DNA of 64,000 bases from Novosphingobium sp. (GTDB lineage: Bacteria; Pseudomonadota; Alphaproteobacteria; Sphingomonadales; Sphingomonadaceae): positions 733,501-797,500 of the forward strand of contig JACKKX010000001.1 of NCBI GenBank assembly GCA_024236215.1, given 5' to 3'. How positions within the stretch are numbered: position 1 is the first letter of the stretch; every line of letters begins with the position of its first letter. Shown one piece after another: positions 16,638-24,229 of this stretch. The notes below the pieces were generated by a model that ran no database searches, was not told the DNA's origin, and saw nothing but the letters and a program-made list of their open reading frames with translations. A program made the translations under genes and the position numbers.

Positions 16638-17432
16638 ATGGCTAGTCTGGGCAGACGAATGACTGGATTGTCTGTTCTGGTGGCCGATGACGAACCGCTT
16701 GCCCGGCGCCGACTAAGCCGCCTGCTTGGCAAAATGGACTGGGTGGGTGCCATCGCGGAGGCGGGCGATGTCGATCAGGCGTGCCGGCAGATCGCGACGA
16801 GTCGGCCCGATATTCTTGTGCTGGATATCCAGATGCCGGGCGGCACCGGCTTCGACGTGCTTGAGCGCCTTGCGCAGGCCCCGCCAGCCGTCGTGTTCGT
16901 TACGGCCTTCGATCATCATGCCCTGCGCGCCTTTGAGGCCAACGCCGTCGATTATGTCACCAAGCCGGTAGAACCTGGACGCTTCGCGGCGGCAATGGCG
17001 CGCGCGCGCGAAACCGTGAATTCGAGTTCGCAATCAGACCGGATCGCGGAGCTGCAGGAAACCGTGGCCTCACTCAAGCAGGCCTTGAACCGCAACGAAA
17101 GGCACACGCGGGACTTCTGGGTCAAAGCACAGGGAGAGCTGGTCCGCCTCGCACCCGATAGCATCCTGCACTTCCAGGCCGAACGGGACTATGTCCGGAT
17201 TTTCACGGCCGATGGCGATTACCTCTATCAGGAAAGTCTGGCTTCGCTCGAGCGGCGTCTTGATCCGTCACAGTTCATGCGCATCCATCGGGGCGCTATC
17301 GTGCGGATCGGCGCGATTGCCCGGATCAGGTCCGCGCCTTTTGGCGCCCTGATCGCCGTGCTGTCCGACGGATCGGAAGCGCGGGTTGGCCGCACCTATA
17401 CGTCGACGATCCGCGCCCGGCTGGTCGGCTGA
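16638..17432 (+). CDS. LytTR-family response regulator (AgrA/AlgR/LytR type)
   Basis: A 264-residue two-component regulator. The receiver domain (residues 11-125) has the acidic pocket VADDEP, phospho-acceptor Asp63 in LVLDIQMPGG and Lys109 in DYVTKPV. A helical linker (about 130-160) leads to a LytTR DNA-binding domain (about 165-262) with LVRLAPDSILHFQAERDYVR, RRLDPSQFMRIHRGAIVRIG and VGRTYTSTIR. ATG 16638 has AGGACA eight nt upstream; ATG 16659 is also possible. The only histidine kinase nearby is the LytS-type protein at 23059-24186, the likely partner although 5.6 kb away. LytTR domains bind short repeated sites, and the regional GTACCGGTAC motif is the obvious candidate. Confidence 0.88.
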   Translation: MASLGRRMTGLSVLVADDEPLARRRLSRLLGKMDWVGAIAEAGDVDQACRQIATSRPDILVLDIQMPGGTGFDVLERLAQAPPAVVFVTAFDHHALRAFEANAVDYVTKPVEPGRFAAAMARARETVNSSSQSDRIAELQETVASLKQALNRNERHTRDFWVKAQGELVRLAPDSILHFQAERDYVRIFTADGDYLYQESLASLERRLDPSQFMRIHRGAIVRIGAIARIRSAPFGALIAVLSDGSEARVGRTYTSTIRARLVG

Positions 17433-17438
17433 TTCTCG

Positions 17439-18575
17439 TCATCTTTGCAGCGCGTTGCCGTTCAGAAGGGTTCCCGGAATGATGGGCCGACCGAGCGATG
17501 CCAAGGTCACCGCGTTGCCATCGATCGACAAGGCCGCGCAGTCCTCGTTCCGGAATTCCAGCCGCTGCTCGGTGACGCATAGCTTGCCGTCGAGCCGAAC
17601 CAGCCACTTTGTCGGCTTCGGCGCGCCTTCATGCCATCTTGCAAGGCCCGAGCCGTCCGGTCGAAAGAACATGATGCTGTCCGTTGCAGCCTGCCGATCG
17701 GCCGCCTTCAGCAGAATGCTTTTGCCTGCCAGCGCGTCCGCGAGCCGCGCGGCGCGCGCTTCGGCGGCATGGGAGAGGTTCCGCGCATCTCCTTGCAGGA
17801 TCAGGCCGTGAAGCGGGCCAACCCGGGCATGACCAAGAGTGACGAGGTCCCCCGTGATTGAAAGCGTAGTGCACAATTCTTCGGTCCAGGCGCCCCCGTT
17901 CAGGCAGAGCCGATCGCCGTTGCCACCGATCGACCAGCGCTCGTCGGGCCGTAGCGCCCAATGATCGAAGTCCGGCCGATCGTTGTGTGCGCTGCGAACC
18001 GTTCCGTCCGCCAAGAACAATTGGGCCCGATACTCGCGTCCGCCACCATAGGGGATGAAGACCAGAGTGTTGCCGACGAGCGCACGGATGGCATCCCTGC
18101 CGTCCCGCCTTTGCGATGAGCGGGAACCAGGATCGAGTTGCCAGGGATCGCCCTCAAGAACCCTCCCCGACCAGACCGGCCCGCTGGCGGGAGCAAGCGT
18201 CACACGGGTGCCCCGGATGGAGAGCGCTCCGCAATGGTTGAGTCGGGGTTCGTTTCCGGTGCCGGTCACGCAAAGGGTGCCGTTGGAATAGCTGGCCCAG
18301 CGGATCGCCTGGGCCGCGCTGGCCTGGCTGTCGCTGCGGACAGCCGCCCAGCCCGTGCCATCGAGGTGAAGGAACACGCCCGTTTGGCGGGATCCCGGTC
18401 CGGGTCTGGAATAGACGATCGTGTTGCCGATCAAGGCGCGAACGGCATCATGGGTGACCAGCACCTGTCGATCTTCCTGCGAGCTTGCAGCAGCGTTCGT
18501 GGCAACCGCGACGAACAGGATTGCCGCAACAAGCGACACCAGACACTTGGCCCGAAGTCCCCCCAACCTATTCAT
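17439..18575 (-). CDS. Exported protein built of three tandem Cys-containing repeats
   Basis: A 378-residue protein with a signal peptide (SLVAAILFVAVATNAAAS). It has three copies of a domain of about 110 residues. Each opens with (A)LxGNTxV or LAGKSILL, carries LC near the middle, then a second Cys followed by LSIxGxxVTL, and ends with a (L/I)LxGDxxxL-like strand. Copies lie at about 40-150, 155-265 and 285-378. Paired Cys in each copy suggest one disulphide per domain. No known family recognised. It starts inside the end of the lipoprotein gene (8-nt overlap), so the two are co-translated. Confidence 0.7.
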   Translation of the reverse strand: MNRLGGLRAKCLVSLVAAILFVAVATNAAASSQEDRQVLVTHDAVRALIGNTIVYSRPGPGSRQTGVFLHLDGTGWAAVRSDSQASAAQAIRWASYSNGTLCVTGTGNEPRLNHCGALSIRGTRVTLAPASGPVWSGRVLEGDPWQLDPGSRSSQRRDGRDAIRALVGNTLVFIPYGGGREYRAQLFLADGTVRSAHNDRPDFDHWALRPDERWSIGGNGDRLCLNGGAWTEELCTTLSITGDLVTLGHARVGPLHGLILQGDARNLSHAAEARAARLADALAGKSILLKAADRQAATDSIMFFRPDGSGLARWHEGAPKPTKWLVRLDGKLCVTEQRLEFRNEDCAALSIDGNAVTLASLGRPIIPGTLLNGNALQR

Positions 18576-18996
18576 CGCTCGGGCTTTGGCTTGCGCCGCC
18601 GTCTGGCTGAGGACAGCGCAAGAGACGCACATGCGAACGGCCCTGGGCGAAGGTCGCGTCAAGTCGCTGGCCGTTCTCGGCAATGCGCAGGATCAGATGG
18701 TCCTGGCCGGGATCTGTCGGCTCGAGGTCGATCACCAGCTTACCTTGGTTCCCGATTTCGACAGCGCGCAGCACGCGTGCCGCATCCACCAAGCGCTCCG
18801 TTATCTGCATTTTCACCCCGTGGTCTCCCGCCCTCAGGCAATTCGCCAGTCGATCGGCCCACAAGCCCTGATAGCGCGGGGGTATCCAGGGCTCAGGCAC
18901 ATCTGCGGCCGCCATGCCAGCGCGGTAGCCGACCGACTGCGCGCAGCCGGCAAGGCAAATGCCCAGAATGATGGTCGCAAGCGCTGGCCGCGGCAT
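18568..18996 (-). CDS. Small lipoprotein of unknown function
   Basis: A 142-residue protein with a clear lipoprotein signal (ALATIILGICLAGC, lipobox LAGC, Cys about residue 18). The mature part contains PRYQGLWADRLANCLRAGDH, a pattern of small periplasmic lipoproteins that open with 'W.....C'. A mid region VLRAVEIGNQGKLVIDLEP and a late Cys follow. It overlaps the start of the three-repeat protein by 8 nt. No domain assigned. Confidence 0.6.
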   Translation of the reverse strand: MPRPALATIILGICLAGCAQSVGYRAGMAAADVPEPWIPPRYQGLWADRLANCLRAGDHGVKMQITERLVDAARVLRAVEIGNQGKLVIDLEPTDPGQDHLILRIAENGQRLDATFAQGRSHVRLLRCPQPDGGASQSPSDE

Positions 18997-19079
18997 GGGG
19001 ATCCGCTCGTGCGACTGCCAATTGGTGAGGCAAGGGATTGTCACGATCCAACGGCTTCGACGCGGTGCATTCCGCTGCC

Positions 19080-19586
19080 CTACATTGCTGGCAGGGTCGA
19101 AACCGAGACGGATTCCGCCCCGCCATGCCGGAACCAGACGTATATGGTATAAGAGCTGTTGCGGCTACAGCTGACCTCGGTCGATTGAAGATAGCCTGCG
19201 TCCTCTACCTCGCTATCGGCCCAGTACCGTGCCGATAATCCAGTGCTGGCCTGAATTTTCCGGGCAGCGCTGGTGCGCCCCTCGTCCCGGACAATCCCGA
19301 AGGGGCCGGCCTTGTGTGAGCCTGCGCGAAGACGCACTCGCTTGTCGACGACCACGCCATATTCGATGAGATATTCAACGGGAACGCCCTGGCTCATCAG
19401 CAAGAACCGGCAATCCCCGGCAAGCGGGGTGCCGCTATTGCATTCGATCGGGCGGTAACCGCGCGGCATCGCGTGCAGTCGCGAACAAATCGCCAGTCCG
19501 CCAAAATCCCCGGTGCGTGCAGCCATTGCCGGCTCGATCCCAAGCAAGGCCATCGATATCACCAGCAGCACCCGGAAACCGTCCAT
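19080..19586 (-). CDS. Secreted Cys-containing protein of unknown function
   Basis: A 168-residue protein with a strong ribosome site (GAAGAGGTAGGT) before ATG 19586. The signal peptide is MDGFRVLLVISMALLGIEPA with an AMA-AR cleavage site. The mature part has Cys in LAICSRLHA, PIECNSGT, GDCRFLL and VSCSRNSS, so two disulphides are possible. No family recognised. It sits 83 nt upstream of the lipoprotein gene in the leftward run. Confidence 0.6.
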   Translation of the reverse strand: MDGFRVLLVISMALLGIEPAMAARTGDFGGLAICSRLHAMPRGYRPIECNSGTPLAGDCRFLLMSQGVPVEYLIEYGVVVDKRVRLRAGSHKAGPFGIVRDEGRTSAARKIQASTGLSARYWADSEVEDAGYLQSTEVSCSRNSSYTIYVWFRHGGAESVSVSTLPAM

Positions 19587-19649
19587 ACCTACCTCTTCAA
19601 GATCCGAAAATCGGGCCGCCTGTCTGGGCAGGCCCGTGCCTGTACCCGA

Positions 19650-20432
19650 TCAGTTGCCGCCGTGGACGCACCGCGCCAGGGCCTCGCGCGCGGAAAGGCC
19701 TCCGGTCCATTCCGCCGCAAAAATCTTTCGGTTCCGATACTTCACCTCAAAACCTTGCCGGTCTAGCATGTTGTCTAGGAGCGGGTCGATTCCGGGCACA
19801 CCGAGCGCGACCGCCCCAAGGTCAGAGTCGGGCACGCGATAATTGTATGCCTTGACCGTCTGTGGAGCAGTGTCGCCCGTTTGCATCAAGGAGACGTTGA
19901 TTTCCCGTAACTTTTCGGGGGCAGGCACATCTTTCCCGATCAGCACCAGGAGCGCCCCAGTGACATATTCATTCGGGCCAAGTAGCTGAATCATGTTTCC
20001 GCCGCGCGAAAACAGGGCGGCACAGCCTTGGCCTGCGGCTCTATTCCTGGAATCCCGGGTGTGATCCCAACCACCATCCATATAGCGCCGATACTCCGCA
20101 GCGAACGCCGGATCGGTTCTCAACCTTTGCTGGAGTTGGTCGTAGTTGCGCGCCTGCAATTCAAAAATGGTCGTCGCGGCATTGATGCGGCCCGCCAGGG
20201 GATCGGGCATGCGCACGGTTTCCGACCCCTCGGCATCGCCGGATCCCTCGAATGACCCGTCGCTTGTGCAGAGCGGCATACCGACCATTCCGCCACCGCC
20301 ACCCGTTGTTCCAACCTGCCGTTCGCCCGGACCCGGCCCATTGGCGCAGACATATTGCGCATGGGCTGGAATAGCCGTCAGTCCTGACAGCATGAATGCC
20401 GCAAAGATGGCTGCGAGCCGTGAAATTCGCAT
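19650..20432 (-). CDS. Secreted protein with the NGPGPGE N-terminal module
   Basis: A 260-residue exported protein. After the signal (LAAIFAAFMLSGLTAIPAHA) the mature N-terminus AQYVCANGPGPGERQVGTT...PLC is the same module as in the protein at 13876-14871. A helical middle follows (ATTIFELQARNYDQLQQRLR). The C-terminal 60 residues end YRNRKIFAAEWTGGLSAREA plus LARC, which resembles the end of the protein at 28751-29557 (KTIFSGQWHDGLKARDALAR). GGAG lies before ATG 20432. A motif copy lies 95 nt upstream. Confidence 0.65.
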   Translation of the reverse strand: MRISRLAAIFAAFMLSGLTAIPAHAQYVCANGPGPGERQVGTTGGGGGMVGMPLCTSDGSFEGSGDAEGSETVRMPDPLAGRINAATTIFELQARNYDQLQQRLRTDPAFAAEYRRYMDGGWDHTRDSRNRAAGQGCAALFSRGGNMIQLLGPNEYVTGALLVLIGKDVPAPEKLREINVSLMQTGDTAPQTVKAYNYRVPDSDLGAVALGVPGIDPLLDNMLDRQGFEVKYRNRKIFAAEWTGGLSAREALARCVHGGN

Positions 20433-20527
20433 GCTCCAACTCCGGGAAACTGCGCGCGCGCTGCGCTGCCCATGGGTCCAAAAGGATCGAATATCCATTC
20501 GGCAAAATGGCATACAGCCTTGACGGC

Positions 20528-20537
20528 GAACCGGTAC
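20528..20537 (-). promoter_or_regulatory. GTACCGGTTC motif, site 2
   Basis: On the minus strand GTGTACCGGTTCGCCG. It ends 95 nt before ATG 20432, about two helical turns further than the other sites. Confidence 0.5.
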
Positions 20538-20672
20538 ACCGGCCTCTCGATAGCCTGAAGCGTTACCTCGCAGATACCCCTGTCCTGGCCTGATGCCAGA
20601 AGGAGGATGGAGGCCGCAATCGACAGGTGCGCCCAACATGGCCATCAGGCAGGGAAGTGCTGCCAATATCCA

Positions 20673-21161
20673 TCACTCCCGGTGTTTCGGACGACTGACT
20701 GACCCAGGAATGCCCTGTTGTGCCGCCCCTGGAGCGGCTGGCAGCGGTTCGTAGTTCTCGTTCGTAAAGCCCTGGGCCGTCCGGATTTCCAGCATGCGGC
20801 CCCTGCACTCGTAAGAGTGTTCATCCCAACTCGCCCGGTAGACGATTTGCCCGAGGTCAGGCCGGAGAATGCCATGCCCGTACCAGATGCGCGCCGAGTA
20901 GCGCGCGCGATTGCGCCCGGTGCGTTCCACGCCCTTGCTTCTGGTCTCGACGGTTACCGAATGGCGGCTTCCATCCGCGTCTACGGATTCGGGTCTGGCC
21001 AGATGCGCGTCTTCAACGGCGCGTTCTTCCAGGAAGGCGATACAAGCCTGTCTGCTGCCCATCCGCTCCCGCCGCGGGGGCATTTCGACCATACCGCTTG
21101 CACTGGCAATCGACGGGCCAAGCACGAGCGCGGTCAGGAGCGATCGGGAAATCCACTTCAC
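20673..21161 (-). CDS. Secreted protein of unknown function
   Basis: A 162-residue protein starting at GTG 21161 (GGGAG upstream). The signal is VKWISRSLLTALVLGPSIAS. The mature part begins SGMVEMPPRRERMGSRQACI and has only two Cys (RQACIAF, YECRGRM). The section RGRMLEIRTAQGFTNENYEP near the end is distinctive. No family recognised. The GTG start is supported by the motif position: a GTACCGGTGC copy ends 71 nt upstream. Confidence 0.55.
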   Translation of the reverse strand: MKWISRSLLTALVLGPSIASASGMVEMPPRRERMGSRQACIAFLEERAVEDAHLARPESVDADGSRHSVTVETRSKGVERTGRNRARYSARIWYGHGILRPDLGQIVYRASWDEHSYECRGRMLEIRTAQGFTNENYEPLPAAPGAAQQGIPGSVSRPKHRE

Positions 21162-21232
21162 CAGTCTACACTCCCGGCAATGTCGTTCGTCCGGCATAGC
21201 CACCCGTCCAGGCGCCGTCATGACGCAGCGAC

Positions 21233-21242
21233 GCACCGGTAC
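21233..21242 (-). promoter_or_regulatory. GTACCGGTGC motif, site 3
   Basis: Minus-strand CGTACCGGTGCGTCGC, a 16-bp identity with site 4. It ends 71 nt before the GTG at 21161. Confidence 0.6.
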
Positions 21243-21244
21243 GT

Positions 21245-22339
21245 TCAGCGCCGCGGTGCTCGAATTGCCGTCTCCCGGCGGTAGACGGTAATATAATCGA
21301 TGCTCCCGCGGCATTCGCCCATATCCGCCTCTTCGACCAGGATGAACTGCTCACCATCCCAGGCGAAAGCTTGTTCCTGCCCGCAATCGGCCAAGGCCCG
21401 ACCGCGTCCGAAGCTGTGCAGCCGCCGCTCTTTAGCATCCCAATAGGCGGAGACGACCTGCGGCAGTTCGAATTGGAGGTCATGCGGCAACAGGCGAACG
21501 GGGGCGGGGCGGACACTCTGATCCTCCCCGATCAGGAACACATAGCCTTCGCCATTGTAGGCCGAGCAATTGGCGAAAAGCAGCAGCATGGTATTGCTTT
21601 CGTCCAGCCTTGCCGAGGCCGCCTCGGGCAGCCCACTCCCCCCGGTGCCGCATCGATACCGCTCTTGCAGCGCCGCGAGCTCTCGTGCCGGAAGCCGGAC
21701 GGGTGGCCGATCGGAGGGCGGTGGCACAAGGATGAAAGGTGATGGTGGGCGCGGCGGGATCAGGATGGCAGCCCCCGGACCGCGCGCAACAAGCGCAGTG
21801 ACATTGCCGGACCGGTGCTGGTTCTCATCAATGTGACGCATGGCGGCGTTTAGCCCGCGCAAGGAGATCGCGGCCAGATAGCGGCCTTCCTCATCATATG
21901 CCTCGAGCGTGTCTCCCCGCATCAAACCGCCGATCAGACGCCCGTCAGCCGGGATGGAAATGCCGTCATCGGATACCAGTCTGGCCGCTTCGGCCGCAGA
22001 GAACACCTGGCGCTCGACGACGGTCCCGTCCTTGCCCCTCACCCGCAATTCGCGGGTGAGTGCGGGCTCGCGGCCCGTTTCGGAATCGCACAAATAGCAA
22101 GCCAGCAGCCGCATGCGCGGCTGGTCCTGCATCCCACCCTCGCGCCGCAGCGACAGGTTGAAGAGATTGTCGGCGGATGGCTCGTCCCCGGTCGCGATCT
22201 CCGCTTCGGTGGGTTCAGGGATCAATGTGGTGGCATGGCAGGCATGCTGATTGTCGCAGCCCACGATCCAATCGCGGTATGTGCGCAACTCTCCGATCGC
22301 AATGGTCGCAACCGCCGCCGCGAGCAGGTAGGCTGGCAC
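21245..22339 (-). CDS. DUF1176-type secreted protein
   Basis: A 364-residue exported protein. The start GTG 22339 has AAGGAG eight nt upstream and gives the signal VPAYLLAAAVATIAIGELRT. Next comes YRDWIVGCDNQHACHATTL, the N-terminal signature of DUF1176. The C-terminus fits the same family: FGRGRALADCGQEQAFAWDG, then FILVEEADMGECRGSIDYIT. The middle has a Pro-rich linker (PRPPSPFILVPPPS). Function of the family is unknown; it is periplasmic. The upstream motif ends 69 nt before this start. Confidence 0.78.
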   Translation of the reverse strand: MPAYLLAAAVATIAIGELRTYRDWIVGCDNQHACHATTLIPEPTEAEIATGDEPSADNLFNLSLRREGGMQDQPRMRLLACYLCDSETGREPALTRELRVRGKDGTVVERQVFSAAEAARLVSDDGISIPADGRLIGGLMRGDTLEAYDEEGRYLAAISLRGLNAAMRHIDENQHRSGNVTALVARGPGAAILIPPRPPSPFILVPPPSDRPPVRLPARELAALQERYRCGTGGSGLPEAASARLDESNTMLLLFANCSAYNGEGYVFLIGEDQSVRPAPVRLLPHDLQFELPQVVSAYWDAKERRLHSFGRGRALADCGQEQAFAWDGEQFILVEEADMGECRGSIDYITVYRRETAIRAPRR

Positions 22340-22408
22340 GGCATGTACTCCTTCGGGAAAGAAGGGCGGGTATTCCATTGGCCGATTGCCGAGACCAGCT
22401 CTCGCGAC

Positions 22409-22418
22409 GCACCGGTAC
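22409..22418 (-). promoter_or_regulatory. GTACCGGTGC motif, site 4
   Basis: Minus-strand GCGTACCGGTGCGTCGCGA. It ends 69 nt before the GTG start at 22339 and lies between the FG-GAP-like gene's stop and the DUF1176 gene. Confidence 0.6.
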
Positions 22419-22441
22419 GCAGTCCCGAACCGGGCTCCGGT

Positions 22442-23062
22442 CTAGTTGTCCAGCCCGCATGCGGACATGCCGATGCTGTCATCCCATTCGGCAAGTTCGA
22501 TCCGTTGCCCCGAAAGGGACAGCATCCTGCCATTCCTGATGCCTTGGCCTGTCAGCAGATCGAGATCGCAACTGCCTGACTGATCGTGTTCGATCGTATC
22601 ATTGAACGCATAGGTGAAACCGGCAACGAGCAGTCGGCCACCACGCCAGGAAAGGGTATAAGTGCGTTCCCAATGGCTCCGGCCAAAGGCCATATTCTCG
22701 GTATGGATCTTGATAGACCGATTTTCGAGAATTGTGATTTCCGGCTGCTGGCCGGCACTGTCGGTTCCCCAGAATCGGGCGGGAAGCAGGACAGCCCGCT
22801 TCAAGATCGGCAGATCGCGATCGCGCAGATAGACCGCAATGCCAACATCATGGGCGTCCCGGTCGCCAGGGCGGGTCAATGTGACAAGGTCCTGACGCAC
22901 ATCACCGTCGATGTCTGCCATCGCGGCATCGACGATGGCATCCTCCGCGCAGGCGGAAGTGGCCGGACCAAGCAAGGCAATCGAGCAGCCCGGCAGCAGC
23001 GCTGCTGCCAGCCGCCCCGCAAGGCGCTTGGCCGCTGGTCCAATTGGAATCAAGGTTTTCAC
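22442..23062 (-). CDS. Exported FG-GAP/VCBS-like protein coupled to the histidine kinase
   Basis: A 206-residue exported protein starting at GTG 23062. Its signal region is LAGRLAAALLPGCSIALLGP with cleavage near ACAED. The mature N-terminus has AMADIDGDVRQDLVTLTRPG, a Dx(D)GDxxxDL calcium-loop pattern of FG-GAP/VCBS-type blades. Late Cys in SGSCDLDL and MSACGLDN could pair. The start GTGA overlaps the kinase stop TGA, so it is translated with the sensor. It may be an accessory periplasmic part of the same signalling unit, which is an inference from coupling only. Confidence 0.65.
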   Translation of the reverse strand: MKTLIPIGPAAKRLAGRLAAALLPGCSIALLGPATSACAEDAIVDAAMADIDGDVRQDLVTLTRPGDRDAHDVGIAVYLRDRDLPILKRAVLLPARFWGTDSAGQQPEITILENRSIKIHTENMAFGRSHWERTYTLSWRGGRLLVAGFTYAFNDTIEHDQSGSCDLDLLTGQGIRNGRMLSLSGQRIELAEWDDSIGMSACGLDN

Positions 23063-24186
23063 GCGGTTCGCCAGGGCAACTCGAGCAAGACCCTGAACCG
23101 ATCATCCGCGACCGGGCCTGACCGAACTGCGCAAGTGTCTCCGAACCGGGCCCGCAAGCGATCGGTGACATTCTTTAGGCCGACACCAACGCCAACCGGG
23201 CTTGGTACCGCAATGTCCTTGCCCGGCATGTCGTTCGCGATTGCTATGCACAAGCGCTCGCCTTGTCGGTAGCCATGCAGATCGATCGCCACCACGCCGC
23301 GGGTCGTACCGACGCCGTGCTTGATCGCGTTTTCGATGAGGGGCTGGAGGATCAGGCTGGGAACAAGCGCTTCGGCGGCGTCTGCCTCCACGTCGATCGT
23401 GAAACTCATCCGATCGGAAAAGCGTTCCCGCTCGATGCCCAGATATTCTTCCTGCAGGGCGATCTCTTCGGCGAGAGGCACATCATGAAACGGATCAAGG
23501 GCCAGCGTGGTGCGTAGGAAGGTCGAAAGCGACAGCACCATGCGTTCGGCCTGCGTGGCTGCGCCTTCCTCGATCAGCCCGGCAATCGAATTGAGTGTAT
23601 TGAACAGGAAGTGCGGATTGATTTGATAGCGCAAGGCTCGCATCTGCGCGCCGAGCGCCTCTTCACGGATCGCCGCCAGGCGCAGCTTGCGGTCGTTGAG
23701 CTCGAAGGCAAAGACGAGCATCACGAACAGGCACGACCAGCCGAACAGGAACCCCCAGGAAATGACGACTAAGCCCCCAAAATTGTCAAGCGAACCCGGT
23801 GCGGGCGGCGGGGTCCCAAGTAGAGCCGGATAGAATTGGTGCGCCCCTGCCCAGAGGGCGGAAGCCACCATTGACACCACAAATGAAACGATGATCAAGA
23901 TCGGTAGCGAGTCTTCAGAAGTCCGAACTCGCGTCAGTCTTTCGTGTGCGAGATATACCAGATACGATATTCCCAACGCCAATACGATAATTGAAATGAA
24001 CTGGATGGCACGCAAGGCAATGAAATTCGGTGACACTTCCTCGACCGAAGACAGGAACAGCGCCACGATTACAGCTATGATCAGCAGATAAAACGCACCG
24101 AAACGTAGCGTGGCGGTCTTGATTCCCCGGAGATTCGTCGGGCCATTCCTGAACTCGTTGTTCAATTTGATGTCGTCGAGTGCCAT
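23059..24186 (-). CDS. LytS/YehU-type sensor histidine kinase
   Basis: A 375-residue membrane sensor. Four hydrophobic segments (about residues 28-48, 58-80, 95-115, 138-160) precede a cytoplasmic kinase. The phospho-acceptor is His192 in RYQINPHFLFNTLNSIAGL, the signature of the His_kinase family that partners LytTR regulators. The ATPase N box is LILQPLIENAIKHGV and the G box GVGVGLKNVTDRLRARFG. It has no extracellular sensor domain beyond the loops. The likely partner is the LytTR regulator at 16638-17432. An IS1380-type element now lies 43 bp upstream of its start and may have changed its promoter. Confidence 0.88.
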   Translation of the reverse strand: MALDDIKLNNEFRNGPTNLRGIKTATLRFGAFYLLIIAVIVALFLSSVEEVSPNFIALRAIQFISIIVLALGISYLVYLAHERLTRVRTSEDSLPILIIVSFVVSMVASALWAGAHQFYPALLGTPPPAPGSLDNFGGLVVISWGFLFGWSCLFVMLVFAFELNDRKLRLAAIREEALGAQMRALRYQINPHFLFNTLNSIAGLIEEGAATQAERMVLSLSTFLRTTLALDPFHDVPLAEEIALQEEYLGIERERFSDRMSFTIDVEADAAEALVPSLILQPLIENAIKHGVGTTRGVVAIDLHGYRQGERLCIAIANDMPGKDIAVPSPVGVGVGLKNVTDRLRARFGDTCAVRSGPVADDRFRVLLELPWRTA

Positions 24187-24225
24187 GGATTCTCCGTCTT
24201 CGCGCTGCGCCCGCTTGCAGATGCC

Positions 24226-24229
24226 TTAA
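24226..24229. repeat. Target-site duplication TTAA, left
   Basis: TTAA directly outside the left inverted repeat, matching TTAA at 25875-25878. Four bases is the duplication size expected for IS1380. Confidence 0.8.
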
